DNA of 64,000 nucleotides, from contig NZ_JALLPO010000012.1 in assembly GCF_023276435.1 (NCBI RefSeq), forward strand, positions 1 to 64,000. Reading direction: 5' to 3'. Under the pieces are notes generated by a model. It did not search any database, was not told the DNA's origin, and saw only the letters and a program-made list of their open reading frames with translations. This DNA comes from Sphaerisporangium perillae (GTDB taxonomy: Bacteria; Actinomycetota; Actinomycetes; Streptosporangiales; Streptosporangiaceae). The translations under genes were made by a program, and so were the position numbers. This document shows, piece by piece, positions 9,281 to 19,544 of the stretch. How positions within the stretch are numbered: position 1 is the first letter of the stretch; each line of letters begins with the position of its first letter.

Positions 9281-11197
9281 CTGGTCCGGGTCGAGGTAAC
9301 GGTACTGCGGTTGCAGACCCGCGTTGTCCACGATGGACGCCGGCAACTGCTGGCAGCCGTCGACCGTGGTGTTGTTGGCGACCGTGGTGTTGAGCGTGTT
9401 GGCCTGGGTCGTGTACTGCGACTGCGTGGTGAAGTTATAGTCCGCGTCGATGTTCAGCCCGTGGTTCATCAGCAACCACTGGTAAGCCACGTTGCAGAAC
9501 GCGTTCTGCGTCGTGTGGAAGTACTGGCTGCCCTCATCGTGATAGATCGCGCCGTAGGCGGGCGCGGGTACGTCGGAGATGTAGTTGCCCGACACCACGC
9601 TGCCCGGGTTGGAGCTCAGCGTGTAGATCGCCCCGCCGTCGGCCTGGTGCTTCATGATGTCGAAGACCCGGTTGTCGGTGATGATGTTGTTCTTGGCCGT
9701 GGTGGGGGTGTCCCAGACCGGCACGCCGGAGTTGCCCGGGTAGTTGGTGTCGCCGCCCTTGTCGGTCAGACCCCAGCCCCAGCCGACCGAGATCCCGCTG
9801 TAGGGCAGGTTGTAGACCTTGTTGTGGCTGATCACGCTGTGATCGGTGTAACCGGCGAAGATGCCCAGAGAACCGCCGTACTGGTCGGCCACGTTCGTCA
9901 CCACGTTGTTGGTGACCCTGTTGTTCTTGGTGATCGACCGCGCGTCGTCCGGGTGCGCGTCGATCACGTCGGTCCCGCCGACCTGCACGCCGGTGCCGGC
10001 GATCTCCTTGAACACGTTGCCGTTGATCACCGTGCCCTGGGAACCGGTGTTGAGGTTCAGCCCGACCGCGCCGAGGTGGGTGAAGGTGTTCCCGGTGAAG
10101 GAGATGCCATGGCCGTAGGTGACGTTCACCGCGCCGGGCGTCTTGACCCACTCGAGCCGCGTGGAGTCGAAGTCGGGGTTGTCCGTGCCGACGATGCGGA
10201 AGCCCGCCTGCCCCTCGACCATGCCGTCCGCCGAACTGGGCGCCAGCCAGGTGGCGTAGGAGAAGGTGATCCCCTCGAAGCCGACGTTGCTCACCGGATG
10301 ATCGATGTCGCCGTTCAGGTCGACCAGGTCCTGCACCCGCGGCACGGTCACCGTCGCGGTGGACAGGTCCTGCCCGGACTTGGGCATGTAGTACAGGTCG
10401 CCGGTGGTCTTGTCGAGATACCACTCACCGGGGGTGTCCAGGAACTCGTAGGCGTTCTCCAGCCAGCTCGGCGTCTGGATCTCCTGCCCCTGATGCAGGT
10501 TCGCGTTGTGCCAGCACTGCTGTTGCATCGTCATCGCGGTGGCCGTGATGCTCTCCACCGGGCACCGGTACTGCATCCAACCCCAGCGGCTGTCCACCTC
10601 GATCGCCGACTGGTTCTTCAAATGCTGCAGGCTCTGGTCGGTGATCGCATACCCGGTCGCGGTCTTCGAGAAGCCGGGCGGATTGTCGCCGGTACGCGCG
10701 CGCGTCTCCAGTTCCCCATCGACATACAACTGGCGCGTGTCGATCCCGCCAACGTGGGCCTTGTAGATGTGGCGCGCCGGATCCGACAACACCCACCCGC
10801 TCACCTGGCTGCCGCCGTCGAGCACCGGGTGGGCCCCGGGCGCGGCCTTGTAGGTGATCCGGTGCCCGTTCACGCCCGAGTCGGCGCTGGTCAGCGTGAA
10901 GGTATCCGCGATCGGATAATCACCGTCGGCCAGCACGACATCGATGTCGCCATTCGTCTGCTGGGCAATGCCCCGGACGTAGTCCCTGGCATGGTCGAGC
11001 GTTTTGAACGGAGAAGCCGCGGTCCCGGAGTTGCTGTCCTGGCCGGTCGGCGAAACATACACGCTGACGGCCGCTGAAGACGTGTCATCCGCCCAGGCCG
11101 AACCTGCGGACACCAACGAGGTGACGGCCAAGGCAAGCCCGGCCGCCGCAGAGAACACTGCACGGGTAGTACGAGATGACGCAGATAATATCGACAT
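7913..11197 (-). CDS. Secreted beta-helix protein with FN3 and discoidin (F5/8 type C) modules
   Basis: A 1094-aa exported protein. The signal peptide occupies about residues 1-36 (MSILSASSRTTRAV, ending SAWA). Residues 40-600 are a right-handed parallel beta-helix of the pectate-lyase type: it opens with YVSPTGQDSNSGT and continues through many asparagine-rich turns (ITKNNRVTNNVV, GGAIYTLSSNPG). Then come FN3 (640-735), F5/8-C (735-867), FN3 (868-962) and F5/8-C (963-1094). F5/8-C modules usually bind galactose-like sugars, so the protein probably acts on extracellular polysaccharide. The open frame extends to 11359, but ATG 11197 begins the signal peptide and has GGGA 5 bases upstream. The two FN3-F5/8 units are near-identical in places. 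Confidence 0.85.
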   Translation of the reverse strand: MSILSASSRTTRAVFSAAAGLALAVTSLVSAGSAWADDTSSAAVSVYVSPTGQDSNSGTAASPFKTLDHARDYVRGIAQQTNGDIDVVLADGDYPIADTFTLTSADSGVNGHRITYKAAPGAHPVLDGGSQVSGWVLSDPARHIYKAHVGGIDTRQLYVDGELETRARTGDNPPGFSKTATGYAITDQSLQHLKNQSAIEVDSRWGWMQYRCPVESITATAMTMQQQCWHNANLHQGQEIQTPSWLENAYEFLDTPGEWYLDKTTGDLYYMPKSGQDLSTATVTVPRVQDLVDLNGDIDHPVSNVGFEGITFSYATWLAPSSADGMVEGQAGFRIVGTDNPDFDSTRLEWVKTPGAVNVTYGHGISFTGNTFTHLGAVGLNLNTGSQGTVINGNVFKEIAGTGVQVGGTDVIDAHPDDARSITKNNRVTNNVVTNVADQYGGSLGIFAGYTDHSVISHNKVYNLPYSGISVGWGWGLTDKGGDTNYPGNSGVPVWDTPTTAKNNIITDNRVFDIMKHQADGGAIYTLSSNPGSVVSGNYISDVPAPAYGAIYHDEGSQYFHTTQNAFCNVAYQWLLMNHGLNIDADYNFTTQSQYTTQANTLNTTVANNTTVDGCQQLPASIVDNAGLQPQYRYLDPDQPSADQSAPSVPGTPSAVTAFPTVAQLSWPASQDNVGVTGYSIYRDGDLVSASKGPQARVTGLTAGQKYTFTVTARDAAGNESHKSKKLTVTMPAGADLALNKPVTVSSYSQPNIPSLAVDGDLSTRWAQGLGLPDPSWIQVDLGAQHNISGVITTFEKSSGYKYRLEVSTDQSHWVTFDDHTATSTTTSANYSSLAQPIAGRYVRLTVTGSNYNGGSIYELQVYGAPLATGTDTQAPVLSGKPTANVLLPSTLDLSWPAATDDTGIAGYTVTQDGKQIALTGQTTLRVAGLTPATPYTFSVTAQDAAGNVSAPIQLTLTTPADNDLALHKPVTVSSYSDPNIPSLAVDGDLSTRWAQGLGLPDPSWIQVDLGQVTSVKSIVTTFELTNGYKYRLEYSQDGTVWSTFDDHTVTATTDRTNPSFAPAPVQARYVRLTITGSNWNGGSIYELQVYGGF

Positions 11198-11309
11198 TGA
11201 GTCCCAATCAACGCGTGCGGGAACTGGAGGGGTGATCACGCGGCAGCCCTCCGACGGAGGACTGAACTGAGCCGAACGCAACGGCTGGAACGGAACCCGG
11301 GTGCCCGGG

Positions 11310-12434
<1,125 letters not shown>

Positions 12435-12597
12435 TCAACCGCCGTGGACGAGTATTGGCACCACAGGCACCTGTGCACCGGCCCGTCCCCCGCCGGCGGC
12501 ACGACCCTCGATGCCGTCCTTCCGCTCTGACGCCCCTCTGACGCCGCCATTGACAGCGGGGCCCGGTCGATCGTAACCTCAGCGCACTACTGTTAGT

Positions 12598-12619
12598 AAA
12601 CTTTCTTATAGGAAAGCTT
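12598..12619. promoter_or_regulatory. 22-bp dyad upstream of the ThuA-ricin gene
   Basis: Arms AAACTTTCTTA and TAGGAAAGCTT abut without spacer and match at 8 of 11 positions; TTAGT directly precedes it. It lies in the otherwise gene-free interval 12417-12927, about 310 bp before the ThuA-lectin start. Similar TTAGTAAACTTTC-type elements are, as I recall, common before secreted glycoside hydrolase genes in actinobacteria. The regulator is not identified. Confidence 0.45.
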
Positions 12620-12927
12620 CCTTGGTGGCTCCTGGGCTCCCGCCGTCCCCACTCCGGCAGGGGAGGCACGGGTGCCCATCGGCGCGTAAGCGATGGCAGG
12701 CCACGGCACCGGCGGCCATCACCACTCTCGGCCCCGCTCTCGGCGGGAATTGGAGGTGGTCGGCGGATCGACGTCGGCGCGATCGAACCGCCATCTGGAC
12801 GTGCGAGCAGCCAAGCCACCTGCGATCGACGACTCGGACGGCTCATCGTGGCACGGCGTAATTCCGGCCGGGCCTTCTCGCACGCTGAGCCCGCACATCA
12901 GCCACCCCCCATCGCTGAAGGATCCCC

Positions 12928-14259
12928 GTGCCCAGGAAATTCGTGAAACGCGCCCTCGCCGCGATCTTCGGCATCACTGTCGCGGCCTCCATCGGATTCG
13001 CCGTCAGCCCGGCCAGCAGCGCCGTCACCAGGCAGGCAGCCGCCACCCCCTTCAAGGTGCTCGCCTTCTACAACGGCACCTGGGACGCCGCCCACATCGA
13101 CTTCGACAAAGAAGCCAGGGAGTGGTTCCCCACGGCCGGCGCCCAGAACGGCTTCACCTGGGAGGCGACGACCGACTGGAGCCGCCTCAGCGCCAGCGGC
13201 CTGTCGCAGTACAAGGTCATCATGTTCCTGGACGACGTCCCGCCCGCGAGCCAGCGTGCCGCGTTCCAGACCTACATGCAGAACGGCGGGGCGTGGATGG
13301 GCTTCCACGTCAGCGCGTTCACCACCGACGCCAACTCGTGGAGCTGGTACTACAACACCCTCCTCGGCTCGGGCGCGTTCCAGACCAACACCTGGGGGCC
13401 GACCGCCGAGACCCTGAAGATCGAGGATCGCGCCCACCCGTCCACGGCGGGACTGCCGGCGACCATCCAGTCCTCGGTGAGCGAGTGGTACTCGTGGAGC
13501 CGCGACCTGCGGCAGAACCCCGACATCGACATCCTTGCGTCGATCGACGCCTCCAGCTTCCCGGTCGGCAGCGACCCGAACCAGCAGTGGCGCAGCGGCT
13601 TCTACCCGATCATGTGGACCAACAAGAATTACAAGATGCTGTACGCCAACTTCGGCCACAACGACATGAACTACTCCACGAACACGCGTACGTCGTCGAC
13701 CTTCGCGAGCGCCCAGCAGAACCAGTGGCTGATCAACGGCCTGCTCTGGCTGGCCAACGCGGGCAGCACCACGCCTCCCACCACTCCGCCTCCCACCACT
13801 CCGCCTCCCACGACGGGGCCGATCTCCCCGACGACGTGGTACTCGGTCGTCAACAAGGGCAGCGGCAAGTGCGTCGACGCCCGCGCGGCCGGCACGGCCA
13901 ACGGAACCGCGATCCAGCAGTACACCTGCAACGCGAGCAACGCGCAGCAGTACCAGTTCGTGCCGACGAGCGGGAGTTTCGTTCGCGTCAACAACCGCGG
14001 CAACAGCGCCCAGGTGCTCGACGTGACGAACGTGTCGACCGCCGACAACGCCCCGATCCAGATTTGGACGTACGGCGGCGGCAACAACCAGCAGTGGCAG
14101 CCGGTGTCCGAGGGCGGCGGCTACTACCACCTCGTCAACCGCAACAGCGGCAAGTGCCTCGACGTCCCCGGCGCGTCGACCGCCGACAGCGTCCAACTCG
14201 TCCAGTACACGTGCAACGGCACGGCCGCGCAGTCCTACCAGCTGACCGCACAGGGCTGA
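12928..14259 (+). CDS. Secreted ThuA-domain protein with C-terminal ricin-type lectin domain
   Basis: A 443-aa exported protein: basic N-terminus and hydrophobic signal (MPRKFVKRALAAIFG to about residue 32), ThuA-like domain about 40-275 (KVLAFYNGTWD, YKVIMFLDDVPP, GGAWMGFHVSAF, IEDRAHPSTAGLP, LYANFGHNDM), a Pro/Thr linker about 278-300 (TTPPPTTPPP), and a beta-trefoil RICIN/CBM13 domain about 305-443 with SGKCVDAR, SGKCLDV and QQW repeats. ThuA proteins are glutamine-amidotransferase-like folds found with trehalose utilisation and 3-keto-sugar metabolism; the lectin tail suggests action at a polysaccharide. ATG follows AAGGATCCCCGTG, a modest ribosome site. It precedes a second, larger ThuA protein. 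Confidence 0.85.
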   Translation: MPRKFVKRALAAIFGITVAASIGFAVSPASSAVTRQAAATPFKVLAFYNGTWDAAHIDFDKEAREWFPTAGAQNGFTWEATTDWSRLSASGLSQYKVIMFLDDVPPASQRAAFQTYMQNGGAWMGFHVSAFTTDANSWSWYYNTLLGSGAFQTNTWGPTAETLKIEDRAHPSTAGLPATIQSSVSEWYSWSRDLRQNPDIDILASIDASSFPVGSDPNQQWRSGFYPIMWTNKNYKMLYANFGHNDMNYSTNTRTSSTFASAQQNQWLINGLLWLANAGSTTPPTTPPPTTPPPTTGPISPTTWYSVVNKGSGKCVDARAAGTANGTAIQQYTCNASNAQQYQFVPTSGSFVRVNNRGNSAQVLDVTNVSTADNAPIQIWTYGGGNNQQWQPVSEGGGYYHLVNRNSGKCLDVPGASTADSVQLVQYTCNGTAAQSYQLTAQG

Positions 14260-14290
14260 GGCGGCAGGCTCACGACGCGAAACCGGTGGC

Positions 14291-14343
14291 GGGGGGGGGG
14301 GGGGCCCCCCCGGGGGGGGGGGGCCCCCCCCCCCCCCCCCCCC
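14291..14343. repeat. 53-bp homopolymer G/C block
   Basis: The tract is 14 G, 7 C, 12 G and 20 C in succession. Such a self-complementary block is very unusual even in GC-rich DNA and lies directly against a transposase fragment. A misassembled or artefactual junction is at least as likely as a biological hairpin. Confidence 0.95.
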
Positions 14344-14448
14344 ACCGCGGCAGAGCGCCGGGAACTTCCCATCCCGGTCACGAATCAGATAGCGCACCCG
14401 GCAGCCCACACCGGCAACGCCTGCCACCAAGTCCGTGCGGCTCGACAC
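14344..14448 (-). pseudogene. Catalytic-core scrap of an integrase-type transposase
   Basis: The minus strand reads GCRVRYLIRDRDGKFPAL, the second-Asp block of rve/integrase cores (family form: FLIRDRDxKF). It is preceded by a few fitting residues and ends abruptly at the G/C homopolymer block. Together with the N-terminal scrap at 12252-12416 and the C-terminal scrap at 6460-6657 it could derive from one element broken by rearrangement. Confidence 0.6.
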
Positions 14449-14735
14449 AACGGAGCCTGGTCAACGGAGCTCTGACAGTTCGTGATCATTTTGTGTCTAC
14501 ACATGCCAGACATGAACGTGTTAGAACCACATTGATAAGTGTCCGAGGCGTAAATAGGCTGTTACTGACACGTCCCACGACCGTTCGACAGCATGACGGA
14601 GGCGGCACCCCCTCTGGCCCCCGCATCCCCCCGGCAATCAGCGTGGCGGCGCGCGCCTTGCCTGACTGAGCCATGAGGTCAGGTCGAAATGCACATGCAT
14701 ATGGGAGTTCACCTGCGCAGCGTGCGAGGTGCGGC

Positions 14736-17700
14736 ATGAGAAGAATTCTCACCGCCATGCTGCTGCTCGTCTCCACCCTCCTAGTCCCTTCGCAGGTGAT
14801 CTCGGCGCAGGCCGCGGCCGCCGCCGAACCGCCGTTCGCCGCGCTGGTCTTCTCCAAGACCGCCGGCTTCCGGCACACCTCCATCCCGGCGGGCATCGCC
14901 GCCATCAAGCAGCTCGGCCAGGAGCACGGTTTCACGGTCGACGCCACCGAGGACTCCGCCGCCTTCACCGAGGCCAACCTGGCCAAGTACCAGGTCGTGG
15001 TCTTTCTGTCCACCACGGGTGACGTGCTGGACGCCACGCAGCAGACCGCCTTCGAGCACTACATCGAGGGCGGCGGCGGGTTCGCGGGCGTGCACGCGGC
15101 GGCCGACACCGAGTACGACTGGGCCTGGTACGGCAAGCTGGTCGGCGCGTACTTCAAGCAGCACCCCGCGCCGCAGCAGGCCACCGTCAAGGTCGAGGAC
15201 CCCGCGCACCCCTCCACCGCCGGGCTGCCCGCCCAGTGGTCGCGCAACGATGAGTGGTACGACTTCCGCACCGACCCGCGTGGCGCGGTCCACGTCCTGA
15301 CCTCCATGGACGAGACCAGCTACAGCGGCGGCACGATGGGCGCCGACCACCCCAACAGCTGGTGCCAGAACTACGACGGCGGCCGCTCGTGGTACACCGC
15401 GCTGGGCCACACCGACGAGTCCTTCGCCGAGCCCAACTTCCTGAAGATGCTGCTCGGCGGCCTGCAGACCGCCGCGGGCGTGGTGCCGGCCGACTGCTCG
15501 GCGAGCCTGGACTCGGCGTTCGCCAAGGTCACCCTCGACGACAACACCTCCAACCCGATGATGCTGGACGTCGCCGCGGACGGCACCGTCTTCTACATTG
15601 ACCTGGTCGGTGACGTCAAGGCGGTCAAGCCGGGCGGCGGTGTGGTCACCTCCGGTCACCTGGACGTCTTCACCGCCAACGAGAGCGGGCTGCTGGGTCT
15701 GGCGCTCGACCCGGCGTTCGCCACCAACCGCTGGGCGTACCTGTACTACTCGCCCCAGTCCAAGGTCGTGGACCGGCTCTCACGCTTCACCGTCAAGCCG
15801 GACCTGACGCTCGACCTCACCAGCGAGAAGGTCGTGCTGGAGGTGCCGGTCCAGCGGGCGGAGTGCTGCCACCACGGCGGTGGCATGGTGTTCGACAAGG
15901 CCACCGGCGACCTGTGGCTCGCCAATGGCGACAACACCAACCCGTTCGCCTCCGATGGGTACACCCCGATCGACGAGCGCGCCGGGCGGGACGTCTGGGA
16001 CGCCCAGGGCAGCGCGGCCAACTCCAACGACCTGCGCGGCAAGGTGCTGCGCATCCACCCCCAGCCCGACGGCACGTACACCATCCCCGCGGGCAACCTG
16101 TTCCCGCCGGGCACGGCGAAGACCCGCCCGGAGATCTACGGGATGGGTTTCCGCAACCCGTTCAGGATCGGCATCGACCCCAAGACGCACAAGCTGCTGG
16201 TCGCCAACTACGGCCCGGACGCCGGCCAGCCCAGCGCCACGCGCGGCCCGGAGAACACCGTCGAGTGGGACATCCTCAACGGCCCGGGGTTCTACGGCTG
16301 GCCGTACTGCGTCGGCAACAACAAGCCCTACATCGACTTCGACTTCGCGACGAACACCTCCAAGCAGGCGTTCGACTGCGCGGCGCCGAAGAACGACTCG
16401 CCCAACAACACCGGCATCACCGACCTGCCCGCGGCCAAGGCCGCCACGGTCTACTACCACTATGCCGCCGACCCCGCGTTCCCCGAGCTCGGCGGCGGCG
16501 GCGCGCCCATGGCAGGGCCCGCCTACCGCTACGACCCGGCGCTGGTGTCCGACCGCAAGTGGCCCGCCTACTGGGACGGCAAGGCCGTCTTCGGCGAGTG
16601 GAACCAGAACTACCTGTACTCCTTCCAGCTCAGCGCCGACGGCTCGCAACTGGTCGACATCAACCCGATGCTGACCTCGATGAGCTTCAAGAAGCCGATG
16701 GACATGAAGTTCGGCCCTGACGGGGCGCTGTACCTCATCGAGTGGGGCTCGGGCTTCGGCGGCAACAACACCGACTCCGGCATCTACCGGATCGACTACA
16801 CGAAGGGCAACCGGGCGCCGATCGCCCAGGCCAAGGCCGACAAGACCTCCGGCCCCGTGCCGCTCGCCGTGAAGTTCACAAGCGCCGGGTCCGCCGACCC
16901 CGACGGCACGCCGCTCACCTACGCTTGGGACTTCGACGGCAACGGCAGCGTCGACTCCACCGAGGCGAACCCCGCCTACACCTACACCACGGCGGGCAAC
17001 TTCGCCGCCGTGCTGACCGTTAAGGACCAGGGCGGCAAGACCGCCACCGCCAATGTGCCGATCGTGGCCGGCAACACCGTGCCCACCGTGACGATCAATC
17101 TGCCGCCCAACGGCAGCCTGTTCGACTTCGGCGCCCAGGTGAAGTTCACGGTAACGGTCACCGACCCCGAGGACGGCACGATCGACTGCGCGAACGTGAA
17201 GATCCAGGCGATCCTGGGGCACGACACGCACGGCCACCCGCTCGACCAGTACACCGGCTGCTCGGGCACCGTCCAGACCACCCTGTCCTCCGGGCACAGC
17301 GACGGCGACAACATCTTCTACGTGCTCGAGGCCAGCTACACCGACCATGGCGGCGCCGGATCCTCCGGTCCGCTGACCGGCAGGGCCCAGACACTGCTGC
17401 AGCCCAAGCACAAGGAGGCCGAGTTCTTCACCACGACCGGGCGCGCCCCCGACGGCACCGGCACCGGCGACTCCGGTGTGCAGGTGGAGACGACCTCCGA
17501 CCCACAGGGCGGCTTCAACGACATCGGCTCCATCGAGGACGGCGACTACTGGACCCACGACCCGGTCAACCTGACGGGGATCGACAGCCTGAGCTTCCGC
17601 GCGGCCTCCGCCTCCACCGGCGGCACGATCGAGGTCCGGGCGGGCGCGGTGGACGGTCCGCTGGTCGGCAAGGCCACGGTGACCAGCACCGGCGGCTGGC

Positions 17701-19322
17701 AGACCTTCCAGGACTTCCCGGTAACGCTGACCAACCCGCCCACGACCAGCGGGCCGCTGTACTTCGTCGTCCGCAAGCCGGCGGGCAGCACCAACAACGG
17801 CGCGCTGCTCAACGTCAACTGGACCGACTTCATCGGCAGTGTCAACGGCATCACCCTGAGAGCCAACCCCACCAGCCTGTCCTTCGGGTCGCGCATCACC
17901 GGCACGACCAGCCCGGCGCAGGCCGTCACGGTCACCAACTCCGGAACCGCGGCGGCGACCCTGAACGGGGTCACCGTCACCGGTGACTACGCGCAGACCA
18001 ACACCTGCGGCACTTCGCTGGCCGCCGGCGCGTCGTGCACGGTCAACGTCACCTTCACCCCGACCGCCTCGGGCAGCCGTCCTGGCAGCCTCAACGTGGC
18101 GAGCAATGTGGGCGCGCTGACGGTGGGCCTTTCCGGCAGCGGCGTCACCTCGACCACCAACCTGGCGCTCGGCGCGACGATGACCGCCAGCTCCTCGGCG
18201 AGCGGCTACCCGCCGAGCAACGCCAACGACAACGACACCTCCACCTACTGGGAGTCGGCCAACAACGCCTTCCCGCAGTGGCTGCAGGCCGACCTCGGCT
18301 CCACCCAGAGCATCGGCTCCATCACCCTGAAGCTGCCGCCGCCCGCCGTGTGGGCCAGCCGGACGCAGACCCTGTCGATCCAGACCAGCACCAACAACTC
18401 CACCTGGACCACCGTCAAGCCGTCCGCCTCGTACACCTTCGACCCGGCGACCGGCAACAGCGTCACCATCCCGCTGACCACGACGGACGCCCGCCAGGTG
18501 CGGCTCAACTTCACCGCCAACACCGGCTGGCCGGCGGCGCAGGTCGCCGAGTTCCAGATCTTCCCGGGCACCGGCAACCCCACGCAGAACCCCTCCCTGT
18601 CCGCCTCGCCCGGCAGTCTGTCCTTCGCGTCGCGGGACGTCGGCAGCACCAGCCCGGCACAGGCCGTGACCGTCACCAACAACGGCACCGCCACCGCCAA
18701 CCTCGGCACGGTCGCCACCACCGGTGACTTCGCGCAGACCAAGACCTGCGGGACCACGCTCGCCGCAGGCGCGTCCTGCACGGTCAACGTCACCTTCACC
18801 CCGACGGCGTCCGGCTCCCGCACCGGCACGCTGACCGTGGCCAGCAACGACCCGAACAGCCCGCTGACCGTCACGCTCAGCGGCACGGGCGCCACGGCCT
18901 CCAACCCCAACCTCGCCCAGGGCCGCCCGACCACCGAGACCAGCCACGTGCAGACGTACGGGTCCGGTAACGCCGTGGACGGCAACGCCAGCACCTACTG
19001 GGAGTCGGCCAACAACGCCTTCCCGCAGTCCATCACCGTGGACCTCGGCTCGGCGACCAGCGTCGGCCGGATCGTGATGAAGCTGCCCCCGGCCACCGCC
19101 TGGGCCACCCGCTCCCAGACCGTCGCCGTCACCGGCAGCACCGACAACTCCACCTACACCTCGGTGGTCGGCGCCACCTCCTACACCTTCAACCCGTCGA
19201 CCGGTAACACCGCCACCATCACCTTCCCCGCCACCAGCCGCCGCTACCTGCGCCTGACCTTCTCCGCCAACACCGGCTGGCCGGCGGGCCAGCTCTCCGA
19301 ATTCGAGGTTTACGCCTCCTGA
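14736..19322 (+). CDS. Giant secreted ThuA / sugar dehydrogenase (GSDH) / PKD / CBM / discoidin protein
   Basis: A 1528-aa exported multidomain protein. Signal peptide about 1-30 (MRRILTAMLLLVSTLLVP). ThuA domain about 34-245 (ALVFSKTAGFRHTSIP, GGGGFAGVHAAADTEYDW, ALGHTDESF). A beta-propeller of the glucose/sorbosone dehydrogenase family follows at about 256-690 (ESGLLGLALDPAF, ECCHHGGGMVFD, EIYGMGFRNPFR, YLIEWGSGFGG), normally PQQ-dependent. PKD about 691-780, a CBM6-like galactose-binding fold about 890-1035, then two Hydin/choice-of-anchor-like plus F5/8-C pairs to the end. ATG 14736 is preferred over 14673 because it starts the signal peptide and has GAGG upstream. Likely role: oxidation and handling of extracellular saccharides. 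A short TGTGT-ACACA dyad lies near 14492. Confidence 0.85.
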   Translation: MRRILTAMLLLVSTLLVPSQVISAQAAAAAEPPFAALVFSKTAGFRHTSIPAGIAAIKQLGQEHGFTVDATEDSAAFTEANLAKYQVVVFLSTTGDVLDATQQTAFEHYIEGGGGFAGVHAAADTEYDWAWYGKLVGAYFKQHPAPQQATVKVEDPAHPSTAGLPAQWSRNDEWYDFRTDPRGAVHVLTSMDETSYSGGTMGADHPNSWCQNYDGGRSWYTALGHTDESFAEPNFLKMLLGGLQTAAGVVPADCSASLDSAFAKVTLDDNTSNPMMLDVAADGTVFYIDLVGDVKAVKPGGGVVTSGHLDVFTANESGLLGLALDPAFATNRWAYLYYSPQSKVVDRLSRFTVKPDLTLDLTSEKVVLEVPVQRAECCHHGGGMVFDKATGDLWLANGDNTNPFASDGYTPIDERAGRDVWDAQGSAANSNDLRGKVLRIHPQPDGTYTIPAGNLFPPGTAKTRPEIYGMGFRNPFRIGIDPKTHKLLVANYGPDAGQPSATRGPENTVEWDILNGPGFYGWPYCVGNNKPYIDFDFATNTSKQAFDCAAPKNDSPNNTGITDLPAAKAATVYYHYAADPAFPELGGGGAPMAGPAYRYDPALVSDRKWPAYWDGKAVFGEWNQNYLYSFQLSADGSQLVDINPMLTSMSFKKPMDMKFGPDGALYLIEWGSGFGGNNTDSGIYRIDYTKGNRAPIAQAKADKTSGPVPLAVKFTSAGSADPDGTPLTYAWDFDGNGSVDSTEANPAYTYTTAGNFAAVLTVKDQGGKTATANVPIVAGNTVPTVTINLPPNGSLFDFGAQVKFTVTVTDPEDGTIDCANVKIQAILGHDTHGHPLDQYTGCSGTVQTTLSSGHSDGDNIFYVLEASYTDHGGAGSSGPLTGRAQTLLQPKHKEAEFFTTTGRAPDGTGTGDSGVQVETTSDPQGGFNDIGSIEDGDYWTHDPVNLTGIDSLSFRAASASTGGTIEVRAGAVDGPLVGKATVTSTGGWQTFQDFPVTLTNPPTTSGPLYFVVRKPAGSTNNGALLNVNWTDFIGSVNGITLRANPTSLSFGSRITGTTSPAQAVTVTNSGTAAATLNGVTVTGDYAQTNTCGTSLAAGASCTVNVTFTPTASGSRPGSLNVASNVGALTVGLSGSGVTSTTNLALGATMTASSSASGYPPSNANDNDTSTYWESANNAFPQWLQADLGSTQSIGSITLKLPPPAVWASRTQTLSIQTSTNNSTWTTVKPSASYTFDPATGNSVTIPLTTTDARQVRLNFTANTGWPAAQVAEFQIFPGTGNPTQNPSLSASPGSLSFASRDVGSTSPAQAVTVTNNGTATANLGTVATTGDFAQTKTCGTTLAAGASCTVNVTFTPTASGSRTGTLTVASNDPNSPLTVTLSGTGATASNPNLAQGRPTTETSHVQTYGSGNAVDGNASTYWESANNAFPQSITVDLGSATSVGRIVMKLPPATAWATRSQTVAVTGSTDNSTYTSVVGATSYTFNPSTGNTATITFPATSRRYLRLTFSANTGWPAGQLSEFEVYAS
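17860..19320 (+). repeat. Duplicated 750-bp Hydin-like plus discoidin module
   Basis: The C-terminal third of the ThuA-GSDH gene consists of two units offset by exactly 750 bp (250 codons). Identical stretches include the TYWESANNAFPQ coding segment at 18246 and 18996, and ASCTVNVTFTPTASGSR in both Ig-like parts. The discoidin copies differ enough that they may bind different ligands. Confidence 0.8.
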
Positions 19323-19339
19323 CAGGCCCCCCGACCGGA

Positions 19340-19373
19340 CTCCGGGGACAGGAGGACGCGCCTGTCCCCGGAG
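19340..19373. terminator. Strong stem-loop terminator
   Basis: Perfect 13-bp stem CTCCGGGGACAGG / CCTGTCCCCGGAG with an 8-base loop, 18 bp after the ThuA-GSDH stop codon. No T tract follows, as is common in actinobacteria. Confidence 0.8.
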
Positions 19374-19544
19374 CCCTCTCACTGATTGACGCCCAACCTC
19401 CGACGGTAGTGACAGAGGACTGCGGGTGGGCGCGGATGGACCGGACGGTGCCCGGACGTCCCCGCCTGTGCCGCTCGACAACTCGAACCTGGCTGTGAGC
19501 TGGGGCTTTGTCTGCGGCTGCGTGAGCCTGCTTGGGAGCCTTGC

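Noticed and set aside
9311-11077. 588-codon plus-strand open frame opposite the beta-helix gene
   Set aside because: No signal, domain or ribosome site; explained as an antisense shadow of codon bias.
13775-13820. Short CTCCCACCACTCCGC direct repeats resembling a CRISPR-like array
   Set aside because: They encode the Pro/Thr linker of the ThuA-ricin protein; there are no spacers.
12693-14669. 658-codon plus-strand frame overlapping the ThuA-ricin gene and the G/C tract
   Set aside because: Arg/Pro/Gly-rich nonsense in the wrong frame of a gene with a clear signal peptide and domains.
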